From assembly GCA_030374735.1 (NCBI GenBank), contig JASCIV010000347.1, forward strand, positions 1 to 23,477: DNA of 23,477 nucleotides, in the 5' to 3' direction. Below the pieces are notes generated by a model, which did no database searches, was not told the DNA's origin, and was given only the letters and a program-made list of their open reading frames with translations. This DNA is from Gracilaria caudata (taxonomy: Eukaryota > Rhodophyta > Florideophyceae > Gracilariales > Gracilariaceae). Positions 7,534-16,999 of this stretch are shown here, one piece after another. The translations under genes and the position numbers were made by a program. The first letter of the stretch is position 1, and each line of letters starts with the position of its first letter.

Positions 7534-10413
7534 TTAATTATGTGCAAACATGCAAGCATTGCCATCTCGGCATCCTTGTTTCGTGCCAAAGTACTTGCAA
7601 CGTTTTCTTTGTTTCATAGGTTTTTGCTTCGGTCGCATTAAGCCGTCGGCCCTTCCGTTACTGAGTGGGACCCTGCGATTCGGGATGTTCGCCATTCCCA
7701 TGTCCTGTCCGGGACCATTCATCGGCATAGCGCCAGGATGCATAGGGAGTGGCATACCCATTGGAGGCATACCCATTGGGAGCGGTAGTCCAAATCCAAG
7801 TGGCAACATATTGGGAGGCATACCCAATGGAGGAGGGTGGAGAGGTGGCATCGGAAACGGCATCCCCTCCATGGGCCCAGGATGCTGCATCCCAGGAACA
7901 AATGACGACGGTTTCATTTGTGGCCCACGGTTCATCACGTGTGGAGGCTCCGCCTGCCCAGACGGATGAGGCGGCGATCTGTTATGTTGAGCATTTGCGT
8001 TGTGACGATCACTGTTAGCATCATAAGAAGCAGTTTCAGTAGACCGTATGTCTCGAGTCTGGGATTCGCTCTGAGCATGGTATGCATTTCGGCTATCATT
8101 CTGTTGTTGTTCGTAACCAGGGCTTTGATGCCCATTTTGGTTCTGGTTCGAGCCACCAGGCTTAGGTTTTAGTACTCCTGATCCTTTAAGCATAGCCAGG
8201 ATGTGTTGAACACCTGCTCCAAGAATTGGATTGGGATAGTTATTCGCTTCCGTAGTTCCGTCTCTGTAGTTAGACTCAGCATTTCGATTATCGGTTTCTG
8301 AGGCAATATTGTGTGAGCTGAAATTATGGCTTCCACTGCTTCCCAGATTCATGGTGTTCCCGTAGTTCGTAGTCTCTCGGTTTGTTCGATACGAGTTCGC
8401 GTTTGATACTCCGTAGTACTCCCGCGAATCCTGTTGAGAGGTGTATGGTGGAGATCGGGAAGAATTATTTCCTTCATCTCTTGGGCTTCCGTCCGAAAGT
8501 GGAATAACGGGAACCTCAGCATAACAAGACCCACGAGAGCCGTGATTGCCTAAAATTGGTGACTGCGGAGTTGTGCGATCTGGGTCATCAAAGCTCATAA
8601 AAGGAGGTTGCTCGTCATCGATTATATTGTAGTCTTCTATTTCTGCGGGGTCCTTGCGACACTCTGCAGGTAATACAATTGCTAGCGGCCGCCGCCATGG
8701 GCGCTTGGGAGACATCTCATCAAGTCTCCTCTTCTGTTCTTCGCGTGCTCGTCTTGCTCGCTCCAATTCCATTTCATGTTCACGCTTTCTCGCCTCCTCA
8801 AATGTAGAGGTCTTCGGCTTGCTTCGTATCTGAATACCACCTTTGGCACCCTTACCGTCCCCTGCGCCACCAGCCTGTGCAGATGCTTCGGCTTGCTGTG
8901 CAGCTTGAAACATTTGCAATGTTGTCTGAGCAAAGGGTAGAGTAATCTGAAATTCTGGATCCCACGACTTGATGAGTTCAGCTCGGGTGTCAATGAAGTG
9001 AACCTCTTCGAGGTTCTCTGGTGCAGCCCACGAAATCTTCCTCCGCTTCTTCTTCTTATCGTTTTTGGGAGATGATCCTATCTCCTTCGCTGCAGTATCG
9101 GACTCTTCCTTTTCATCTTCTGCACTGCCCATACTTTTCATGGGTGAATTTCTCGAAACAACATCCTCAACCTTTTTACTAACGAGCATTGGGACTTGAG
9201 GGGTTTGTTGTCTTGACCGCCCAACCTCTGCTGTAGAACGAGCAACCTCCACAGGGCTACTGCGCAACATCGGGAGCAAAGGAACACTTGAGCTTGGCAG
9301 TGCTTCGCCAGACGGTTTCGAATTCGTCGACGACTTTATCTTCGCAGCATGCAGCTTTGGAACTGAAGCTTTTGCAGGCGCCGTGGCCGGCTTCTCTTTA
9401 GGGTGCTCCCTGTTTTCCGCCGCTTTTGCAGTTGATTCGGTATGAGTGAGCTTTTGCCGTTTTATTCTTGATGGGTCCATCTCTTGTGAGTCCGCTTTGA
9501 CCTCCGATACGGTGCGAACAGTTCGCTTCCTTTCAGGTGCGAAACGAGTTAGGTACACAAACATCAGACAGTTGTGTTCGACAGTAGAATAGATGGTTAG
9601 CGACATGCACAGTGTTCAGGAACGGAACACCGCAGTGAAGGACGGCAGAGCAACAATGGGCCGTTAAACTTACGTTGATGGAACTTGTTTGGACAAATCC
9701 AAACTCACGCGCTTCATATCCGGCTTGACGGCTTGCTTGAATGACGCAGCGGACGGCGGGGCGACAGCACTAACGGTTGGCGATGGGTGCTGAAAAGAGA
9801 CGGATTCTGCCTTTTTGATGGATGGGGAAGATTGAGACAAAACTTGTTGACGGAGAAGGGCATTAGTTTTGCTTTGTCTCTCAAGTTGTAGTTGAGAGCC
9901 GACCTGTTTGGCAACTGAAGAAACCACATCAGAAGAACGTCGCGAAGAAAGAGGAGGCGGCATATTAGCGGCCGATTGACGAAGAGTTTCGATATGGTTG
10001 CCTGTTGGAACGAATGGTTGATCAACAACTCTGGATGATTTAGACGGTTGACTTAGGGACGCGGAAGATAAGGCATCGATAGAAACATGATCAGATTGAA
10101 CAGACATGGTTGTGGGTTTGACGTCGGGAGGTGTCAGGTGTGTACGTGCAGGTGCGGAAACAAGCTGCGATGTGGGGGGCAAAATCTGGTTCGACATCGC
10201 TCGCGCCACAGGTTGCACTTGAGTGCTTTGGTGAGGAGTCGTTGAGGTGACAGCAGTGGTGGCTTGTGGTAATACGCTTTCAGCAGAAGCCATGGGTTCG
10301 ATGGCGGTGGTCGAAGTGTAGGGTCTGATCGGTTGTAGGTGGGGAGGTGTGTCGGGTGTAGAGGGAAAATGAGAGGCTTGGAAGATGGATTGCCGGTGCG
10401 GTGTATTTGCCAT
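7534..10413 (-). CDS. PNUTS/PPP1R10-like PP1 regulatory subunit with CCCH zinc finger (2 exons)
   Basis: The spliced CDS is the complement of join(7534..9529, 9674..10413), 911 aa. PNUTS is a nuclear scaffold that brings protein phosphatase 1 to chromatin and the RNA polymerase II termination machinery (PTW/PP1 complex). Matches appear in the same order as in animal PNUTS. First is a basic stretch with a PP1-docking RVxF motif, here K-I-S-W at residues about 411-414, followed by a hydrophobic VHFI segment. Next is TFEEARKREHEMELE, then RPW..PL..VLP. A Met/Pro/Gly-rich repeat region follows, and the protein ends in a C-x8-C-x5-C-x3-H zinc finger. Length and motif positions resemble the human protein. 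The first 247 residues are Ser/Thr/Pro/Gln-rich, and I see no TFIIS N-terminal-like domain there. Yeast Ref2 and Ppn1 are alternative family names. The start is the ATG at 10413. Confidence 0.75.
7719..7880 (-). repeat. In-gene Met/Pro/Gly repeat
   Basis: Inside the PNUTS-like gene, a short DNA unit (plus-strand form GGCATACCCATTGG and variants) recurs at 7752-7765, 7767-7780 and 7818-7831. It encodes repeated P-P-M-G-M-P and L-P-L-G blocks. Such low-complexity expansion is typical of this part of PNUTS proteins and is prone to length change. Confidence 0.6.
9530..9673 (-). other. Intron of the PNUTS-like gene
   Basis: This 144-nt intron has donor GTAAGT (from 9673), branch motif CTAAC (9552-9548) and acceptor AAAG (ending 9530), 19 nt after the branch A. 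Splicing joins the two long frames without a shift. The acceptor lacks the usual pyrimidine before AG, so a neighbouring AG cannot be excluded. Confidence 0.65.
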
Positions 10414-11360
10414 CGTTTGTCAAGAGACGTTTGATAGCGCTGTTTGTGTTCATGCGATGGGAAGAGGGGAGTGCGGTCTCGCTGGCAGTGACAGTGTGGG
10501 AAATGGTGTGAGACTGCTTGTGAGTAGTGGGTTTTCTACTCGTGGTGGACGCGGCGCTGGAGCATGCAGGCGTGTTGTGCAAAGCGGGGCGAGGATTCGC
10601 AGGGTGTGCAGTGAGGGGCTTCGTTATGCTACGACGTTGGGGAGAGGGGGGGATGACTGCGAGGTGGATGTGAGGGGAGCAAAGTAGATATTCAAGACGT
10701 TGGCTGTCAGGGAGGGGTTTGTGTGTGATTACTACTGGCACAACAACGAATTTGAAGCGTTGGTAGCGATAACACACAGAGATATGTCTAAACGCGATAT
10801 GGAGCGACGAACGACGGGTCACAAACTGGACAACGCAGGCGCGAGCAGTGGCCAAAGGAGCGCGGAGGGAGAGGCGCACAGTCGGGAAGGAAACAGAGAG
10901 CGGAGCGAACGACGAAGAGCACACACGTCTCGGACAGAGTCGAAGACGAGCACGTGCAATGTTCGTTCGATTTGTAGGTCGGAGGACAGCGAGGAAAGGT
11001 GGGGAGCGTGGAACAGGAGCGCTGCGACAGGGACGGCACGTCAGAACTTCTAGCTGTTTCTCAACGTCCGCGACGCAGAAGGAAGCGAATGACTGGTGCG
11101 TGTGGCCTTGGTCGTGTGCTGTTTTGTTTGCACGCAACAACGCGGCGGCGTCGCGAGCGCCTCAATCCGTTGCAAAACAACGGCGCGAGCGCTTTTCTCG
11201 CTGTTGATTGGCGGCAAAAGCGCTGTGGTGGCGGCGCGCCGCTTACACTCGTTGGCACGCGTGTTTGTTCTCTGTTGGGCCAGCAGTGCTGGCGCACGGA
11301 GAGCGGCAGCGACAAGATGCAGGACGCCAAGCAACTCGGAGAACCGACTTGCATCAACTG
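10414..11360. other. Intergenic region upstream of the PNUTS-like gene
   Basis: This holds the probable promoter and 5'UTR of the PNUTS-like gene and the 3' flank of the ribokinase gene. A long minus-strand open frame (10280-11140) begins only with TTG, is low in complexity and shows no domain. An inverted CCAAT box (ATTGGCGG near 11205-11212 on the plus strand) reads CCAATCA on the minus strand. Nothing else is clear. Confidence 0.45.
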
Positions 11361-12332
11361 TCAACGTTGCAGCATTGCTTCGACTTGAGAGAACTCCGGT
11401 ATGGAATCTGCCGCGCCTTTCTTCGTTACGCACAGCCCCCCCGCGATCACCGCTGTCCTCACGCACGAGTCGAACGCCATCCCCGCGCTCATTGCGGCCG
11501 CCAGGTATCCCGTGAACGTGTCGCCTGCGCCGGTAGTGTCCACTACCTTCTCCACGTGAATCGCCTCCACAGATTCGATACTCGTCTCGCTCTCGGAATA
11601 CACCACGCCGTGTTTTCCTAGCGTTACTACCAGCTTCACGTCCGGTTTGCACCGCTTTCTGAACGCTTGGATCGCGGCGCTGCATGCTTCGTAAGGCGGC
11701 CGTGCTCCGTCCAGCTGTAGCCGCACGCCGCACAGTTGTTGAATTTCTATTTCGTTCACGATGACCACGTGCACGTGCTTCCAGATGGGTGCCTTGGCGT
11801 CAAAAAGGATTGATTTCTTTGTAGGCACAGGACTAGGATTGAAAACCACCAAGCTATCGTTCATGAACGCATCCACCGCAACCTGCTGAACCACGTCATG
11901 TGCAATCTCCAAGTGAAGCACAACCACCGCCCTCGGTAACCATTCATAAACGCGTTCACACAACGCCGTGCTGACAAGGCTGTTAGCCCCAGAAGCTACA
12001 ATTATTCGATTGCCCCCACTATCCGTCTCAAGTAGAACCACTGCCGTTCCTGTAGTGCTCTCTTCAAACACGGCCACCTGAGAAACATCCACGTGATACT
12101 GTTGCAAAACCTTCAGAAGAGAAGTGCCATCCGGTCCAATGGCGGACACCAGGTGCACTGACAACGCGTATCGTGACTTGGCCGCCGCCACAGCGGCGTT
12201 GGCACCCTTTCCGCCAAGTGATGTGGTCTTTTCTTGCGCTAAAACTGTTTCTCCCGCCGTTGGGAACGATCGCAGTGCGAGAGTGATATCCTGATTGATG
12301 GATGAGATCACAAATACCTGGTTTGCTGGCAT
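11361..12332 (-). CDS. PfkB-family sugar kinase, ribokinase type
   Basis: The 323-aa protein phosphorylates a sugar, most likely D-ribose to ribose 5-phosphate for the pentose phosphate and nucleotide pathways. Family marks run in order. The N-terminal strand and S-I-N-Q-D replace the usual S-I-N-x-D. Then come the first PfkB signature GGKGANAAVAAA near residues 40-51, S.IGPD, a NEIE block, and the ATP/catalytic signature DTTGAGDTFTGYLAA near residue 267, whose second Asp is the catalytic base. Length is normal for ribokinases (about 300-330). The frame is open upstream of 12332, but only with a TTG and no ATG, and the ATG at 12332 aligns with bacterial-type starts. No targeting peptide is seen with this start, so it is probably cytosolic. 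Adenosine or other PfkB kinases are less likely because of the GGKGAN pattern. Confidence 0.87.
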   Translation of the reverse strand: MPANQVFVISSINQDITLALRSFPTAGETVLAQEKTTSLGGKGANAAVAAAKSRYALSVHLVSAIGPDGTSLLKVLQQYHVDVSQVAVFEESTTGTAVVLLETDSGGNRIIVASGANSLVSTALCERVYEWLPRAVVVLHLEIAHDVVQQVAVDAFMNDSLVVFNPSPVPTKKSILFDAKAPIWKHVHVVIVNEIEIQQLCGVRLQLDGARPPYEACSAAIQAFRKRCKPDVKLVVTLGKHGVVYSESETSIESVEAIHVEKVVDTTGAGDTFTGYLAAAMSAGMAFDSCVRTAVIAGGLCVTKKGAADSIPEFSQVEAMLQR

Positions 12333-12380
12333 GTTCAGAGACGACCTTGTGACGCGAGGGTTAAGACGGCTAGCGTTACA

Positions 12381-12771
12381 TACCAAACATGTACATGTGC
12401 CCGAGTCTTGAAGGTGATCTGCTTGCTTGAGAGGCTCGTTGCGCGCGTTTTGGACGAAAAAGTGTGAGGGTTCTCAACTCCAGTGCTCAAACTTCGTTCA
12501 AAAACGTGCTCGATAACAACTGACATGCTCCGTACTGTAAACAGCAGATGCATCGCGATTTGACCTCCAGTCACATGGTCATGGTGCCGTGCAGCACGGC
12601 ACCATTGACTCGAAGAGCGGAGTTGGTAAGATAATTCAGATTGATAAAACCTTGCCGGCGGCAGTTGCTCAGCATGGCATAATGTTAGCTTGGCATAAAG
12701 TTCATTCTCGAGGTCAGACTGCGATGCCCGCTCGACGTGCTGAGGAAGGGACTAACTGTACATGTTTGGTA
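12381..12771. repeat. Separated 15-bp inverted repeat (possible TIR pair)
   Basis: TACCAAACATGTACA at 12381-12395 recurs as its exact reverse complement at 12757-12771. Both outer ends carry TA, which could be read as a TA target-site duplication around a 387-bp element with 13-bp terminal repeats. No further similarity extends inward, so this is a weak candidate for a miniature inverted-repeat element. Confidence 0.35.
12581..12605. repeat. 12-bp perfect hairpin with 1-nt centre
   Basis: ATGGTGCCGTGC (12581-12592), one A, then GCACGGCACCAT (12594-12605). It is a perfect inverted repeat in non-coding DNA, about 250 bp upstream of the ribokinase start codon. Confidence 0.7.
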
Positions 12772-12785
12772 GCTACTGTACTGAT

Positions 12786-12795
12786 ATGACGTCAT
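12786..12795. promoter_or_regulatory. CRE-like palindrome ATGACGTCAT
   Basis: The core TGACGTCA is the classic bZIP (CREB/ATF or plant C-box/TGA-type) site. It sits in the divergent promoter region, 450 bp upstream of the ribokinase start. Binding is inference from sequence alone. Confidence 0.3.
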
Positions 12796-13272
12796 TTGTG
12801 CTCGTCGCCCAACTCATGCATGGTGAAAACCCGACCTGCTTCTGCAATTTTCTATCTTAACATTCTCGACTCGCCGAGCTCGCCCGCAGAAGAGGCGAAT
12901 CTGGGGGTTGTGGCTTGGCGAGATGGCCTCCCGGTCCATCCCAAAACGTAGCGCATTGAAGGCGTGGAGTACACAGTGTATCGTCATACCTTTGGAACTA
13001 ACTTACTGTACGACTCGTACCAACTTTACAGGCATGTAACATTAAGGATAACCTTCGTAGCTTAGCTGGGTACACGAGTACCACAACATGACAAGCAACA
13101 ACGCAGATCCTCTGCAGAATCTGGAATGCAAATACAGGAAGACGCCACGGAGGGACAACACAAGTTGGCCAGCTCAAATTCATTGCGTAGAACGCACGCA
13201 GAGCGGTTTGTATTGCACAAGTATCGACTCGATCACGAAGCTTTGTATCCTACACTGTTCAATAGTACGGGC

Positions 13273-13287
13273 GAGGCGGGCCGCCTC
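13273..13287. repeat. 15-bp GC palindrome
   Basis: GAGGCGG, a central G, and CCGCCTC form a perfect inverted repeat in the divergent intergenic region. Function is unknown. Confidence 0.5.
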
Positions 13288-13751
13288 CCGACTGCCAATG
13301 CGCATGAACTTTTTGGCATACCTGTACATGTGCATCTCACGTTCTACACGGCGAGTTGAGGATCCGTTACACAGAAGAGGACGCGCATCGTGAGCGACAT
13401 AGGGTTACCAACGCGTGCGTGGCGGTCCATCGCGTCCGTTGAGCAATGGGACGTGGACTTTTACAGTTTAGTGCGCTGGTCAAGGAGGTCGACAGGCGCT
13501 CCCTCCACTGCGGACCGCAGAGCAATCGCTAGTCAGCGACGCTGGCCCTCTCCCGCACCTCGCATTGGCAAAGGAGACTCTCCTTAGGAGAGAATATCGG
13601 AGGTGGCGCGTGCGCCCCGGTGGCCGTGGCAAGAATTGAAGGCGTGTCGTTTCGAAGGCGCACAACGCCAGCACGTGACGCACGTTCGGTACAAGCGCGC
13701 AACCACAAATGCCAAGCGTCCTCCTGCTGCCTCCACAGGACACCGTCACAA

Positions 13752-13794
13752 CCAATCAGCACGTCGCGCGCGCGCGCACAGTCCAATCAGCACG
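13752..13794 (+). promoter_or_regulatory. Duplicated CCAATCAGCACG element around a CG-alternating tract
   Basis: The 12-mer CCAATCAGCACG occurs at 13752-13763 and again at 13783-13794, 31 bp apart, close to three helical turns. Between them lies an alternating (CG)6-CACA tract (13765-13780), which could adopt Z-DNA. CCAAT is the NF-Y core. The pair lies about 300 bp upstream of the CDC25-like start codon and is the best promoter candidate for that gene. Confidence 0.5.
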
Positions 13795-14087
13795 CGCGGC
13801 CGGTAAGCAGAAAGCACACGCGCTTTCCGTAACGGTGCGGATGTTGCGTGTAGGCGGCAAAAAAAAGGCGCGTGCATCGCTCGCGCCGATGCCACAGCGA
13901 GCCGTGCTTCCAAGGCTTTCGGTTCGCTGTCGCCAATCCGTCCCCTCCTCCTCCCCCATTTTTACACACGCTTCGCCACCTCTCCCTTTCCCCCAAGTCC
14001 TCCGCTCTTTTTCGCTTGTATCTTTCTGCAACTTGAGAGTTGTCGCCTGTTATTCTCGCCGTCAAACTCCTGCTTCGCTCGCCTGTT

Positions 14088-14501
14088 ATGACATCCATGA
14101 CCGGGCCTTCGTACATCTCGAAGGAGACGCTCACGTCTATGTTGCGTTCCTCCAAGCCACCTGTTGTCATAGACGTCCGCGAAGACGACAGGATAGGCGG
14201 TCATATCAAGTCTTCGATACACGTTCCCGCACCCGAGCTTCGACGTGATCCCTCCCGTTACCTCAAGTGCATCAACGGCGCTGATACCATCGTCTTTCAC
14301 TGCATGTACTCACAGCTCAGAGGACCCACCTGTGCCGTTCGTTTTTGGTACGCCCTGGACAACGCTCGTAAGGAAGGTCGTGTACAAAACGTTCCAGAGG
14401 TCGTTATTTTGGAAGGTGGCTTCGCCGGTTTTGTGAAAGGAAAGAAATTACCCGACGATTTGATAGAAGCTTTCGACCGTAGATATCATCCTTCCACATG
14501 A
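14088..14501 (+). CDS. CDC25/ACR2-type rhodanese-fold phosphatase or arsenate reductase
   Basis: The 137-aa protein is a single rhodanese domain. It opens with VVIDVREDD.IGGHI..SIHVPA, the CDC25-type rhodanese start. The catalytic loop is H-C-M-Y-S-Q-L-R followed by GPTCA, the CX5R phosphatase signature in the form shared by plant CDC25/ACR2 proteins (HC..S..RGPTCA). It then has VVILEGGFAGF, the closing rhodanese strand. Family members dephosphorylate CDKs or reduce arsenate with glutathione/glutaredoxin; sequence alone does not decide. Plant homologues carry a C-terminal zinc-binding Cys cluster, which is absent here: the tail ends in RRYHPST. The open frame extends upstream to 14040 only with a TTG, so the ATG at 14088 is chosen; a second ATG is at 14097. 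It is convergent with the PepF gene, 250 bp away. Confidence 0.85.
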   Translation: MTSMTGPSYISKETLTSMLRSSKPPVVIDVREDDRIGGHIKSSIHVPAPELRRDPSRYLKCINGADTIVFHCMYSQLRGPTCAVRFWYALDNARKEGRVQNVPEVVILEGGFAGFVKGKKLPDDLIEAFDRRYHPST

Positions 14502-14751
14502 ACTGCTTGCTTCTTTGGTTACGACCTATTTCTTGTTACTATTTATGTCTTTTACCACTGTTGCTCCCCAGAGAACAAATCGCACTTTTCTTGATAAGAA
14601 ACGCACACAGCCAATGTCTTCAATTATGCGAGTGAGCTCTTGTACTAATGTTATCTTCAGTCGTTTTTTTTTCCTTGTCAAATCTTGTTCAATTGGTAAG
14701 CTCCAATTCGATTCACACCTTACTGACAAATTCCCCTACTTCACTTCACTT

Positions 14752-16999
14752 TTACATAGCAGCTACATCAGCCGCTACTTTCTCCAACATTTCTACTTTG
14801 TGCTCAGACACAGAAATGGCCTTCTCCCAAAACCTCCTATCATCAATTCTCCCTCCCAGATGCTTTTCTACCACATCCTCCGCATCCATACGCCCGGTGT
14901 CTCTGAGAAGGTCGCGATACATCTTTGCAAATACGTCGCGATTCCCATTCTCATATTCGGCGTACACACCAAGTGCAAACAAGTAGCCAAAGCTGTACGG
15001 CCAGTTATAGAACGATATTCCCGTTAGGTAAAAGTGCAGCTTACTTTGGCTGAAAACGCCTACTCGTTCCGTTGACGTAAGAGCGTCGCCGTAGTATTTC
15101 TCCCATGCCACAACCATCATGTCATCGATTTCCTTCGTTGACAACTTTCCATTCTTTCTTCTCTTGTTCAATTCTTCTTCGAATCGAAAGCGTGCTGGAA
15201 TGTTCAATAGGAATGCTTGCGCGCTTTCCGCCTCGCCCCAGAGTATACTAAACTTCTCCTCGACACTCTCTGCCTGCTCGAGCAGCTTGCTGCCGACCAC
15301 TGTTTCGAAGAAAATGCTCGCTGTCTCTGCCAAATTCATCGGATACGAAGACTGTGGACGAGGCAAATCGCGCATTTGCCACGAGTGAAAAGCATGACCC
15401 AGTTCGTGAGCGAGCGTCAAAAGAAGCTGTGCCCTTCCGTTGTAGTCACTAAGATACACTCTAGGAGTTCGTGATTTGGAAAACCCGGTGCAGTATCTGC
15501 CGCAAAAACACAAACAACACACACGGTTAGTTCTCGAGTTCTGCAAGAGCGTACATGCGTATGACGACAGCAACATGTATCTGTTCAATAACTTACGCTC
15601 CGGGTCGCTTCTTGTCTCCTCTCGATGCTTCAATCCATTTGTTGTCTCGCATCATTCGAACAAAAACACCGGCATCATGATCCACCTCTGCCACTGCGTT
15701 TGCAATGAGTTCAATACCTTCATCAAAAGAATATACCCTACCAACATCTCCCTTCACAGGTGCCGGCGCAAACAAGTCCCAGGGTTCCAAAGCCGTCTTT
15801 CCAAGCGCTGAGGCCTGAATCCTCATTGCACGCCTTCCAACTTCAGTCTTCCCGTCCAACGCTTCGAAAAGCGCATCTAACGTAGCGTTTTTGATGCGGT
15901 TTGAATGCAGGGAACTAGTCAAAAACGAGCCATATCCGCGTTTATCGTACAAATCTAGTCGCCATCCTGTTATTGCATTAAGAGCAGCGGCACAGGTTTC
16001 TTGATGAGGAAGCCACGCGTTGCGGATACCTTCCCAAGAAGCTTTTCTTACCTGCTCGTCGGGACTGTCTCGCATTGCCTCGGCACTAGCTATGCCCATT
16101 TTCTTCATGCCGTCTGGGAGATTGACATCCACGGAAAGAACGGACGAGACGTCCGTATACATGCTTCCCCATGATGAATGTCCAGTGACGCCCAGAGTAG
16201 TGATCATGTTTTCTTCAGCAAGAGACAGTCGATAATCTTTCATCTTGCGCGAATGGCGTTGCGTGTACTCGCCATCTTTCGCCAGGTCGTCTGCGGCTAG
16301 ATACGCTTCAAAAACTTCATCGGGACATAAGTCAAGAATGAGCTGGGCGGGTTGAAACGCTTGCTTCAGGAGAGAGAATGAAACCTGGACTTGTCCACTG
16401 AGCTTTTTTGCATGTTCGTCAGTTCCATCAACGGAGGAAGCACAGCTTCCATAGGTGTAGACATTGCTTAATAAAACAACGGCTTCCCAATAGCGGCGGT
16501 TCATTTCGGCCAACGTTTGAATGAGATCGCTCTCGGACACTTGCTCGGAAGTGATGTTTCCGGCCTGTGGTACGAGGTGTTTGATTTTGCTGGCCAATGC
16601 ATCGATGACCCCGATTAGACGTTTGCCTTCATCAAGATCTGCTACAAGTTGCGAGTCATTCGTGGCAGAGTACTCAAGCTGCCAGCTTGGGCCCGTGATC
16701 GCTTCGGCATCTGATTTCTCGACAGCTGGAGCAGTCGACACCATTCTAGGCACGGATGTTATTGAAGAGATAGAGGCAGATGGCGATGGACGTAATGCAG
16801 GACAGATTGAGCCAGCAGCGGAAGGGCAGGAGGCAGATTTGGAACGCACCTTCTGAAACGTAAACGGTGTGGTAAACAGAAGCATAGCGCGCCTCGCAGG
16901 ACCGGCGTTTTTTGTGAAAGCTGTTCGCAACATGACCTGGGGAGCCAAAAGACTAAACAGTAACGTGGCCCAGGCTAAACAAGAGAACTGAAGATGCAT
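14752..16999 (-). CDS. PepF/M3B oligoendopeptidase F-like zinc metallopeptidase, probably organellar (2 exons)
   Basis: The spliced CDS is the complement of join(14752..15496, 15597..16999), 715 aa. This soluble peptidase degrades short peptides. The zinc site is HELGH in exon 2 (TLAHELGHAFHSW), with the third ligand in NLAETASIFFE downstream, as in M3 peptidases. KRPGAYCTGF and the following strand match the PepF/M3 pattern and span the intron junction. Family length is about 600 aa; the extra N-terminal 100 or so residues are Ser/Ala/Pro/Arg-rich and look like an organelle-targeting extension. The frame opens further upstream only with TTG, so the ATG at 16999 is used; it precedes a hydrophobic stretch. 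An ATG at 16933 (MLRTAFTKNAGPARRA) would give a cleaner plastid or mitochondrial presequence. The exact compartment is uncertain. Confidence 0.88.
15497..15596 (-). other. Intron of the PepF-like gene
   Basis: This 100-nt intron has donor GTAAGT (from 15596), branch motif CTAAC (15530-15526), a T-rich tract and acceptor GCAG (ending 15497). Splicing rebuilds the conserved R-P-G-A-Y-C-T-G peptide exactly. Confidence 0.93.

Larger units (their letters stand above)
12333..14087. other. 1.75 kb divergent intergenic region
   Basis: It separates the ribokinase gene (minus) from the CDC25-like gene (plus), so it should hold both promoters. No frame in it shows protein motifs. It contains a 15-bp inverted repeat pair (12381-12395 and 12757-12771), a 12-bp hairpin (12581-12605), a CRE-type palindrome (12786-12795), a GC hairpin (13273-13287), a G-box CACGTG (13672-13677), and a duplicated CCAAT element (13752-13794). 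The right third is GC-richer. Confidence 0.5.

Noticed and set aside
7550..7969. Plus-strand Gly/Ile/Pro-rich frame
   Set aside because: Antisense reading of the M/P/G-repeat of the PNUTS-like gene.
10280..11140. 861-nt minus-strand open frame upstream of and overlapping the PNUTS-like start
   Set aside because: It begins with TTG, is low in complexity (Arg/Ser/Pro/His), shows no domain and overlaps exon 1 in another frame. More likely 5'UTR or promoter.
11050..11733. Minus-strand frame of 227 codons over the ribokinase 3' part
   Set aside because: Shadow of the ribokinase coding frame; Arg/Gly-rich composition without motifs.
13709..14248. 179-codon plus-strand frame overlapping the CDC25-like gene
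   Set aside because: No family resemblance; the overlapping frame has the clear HCX5R catalytic loop.
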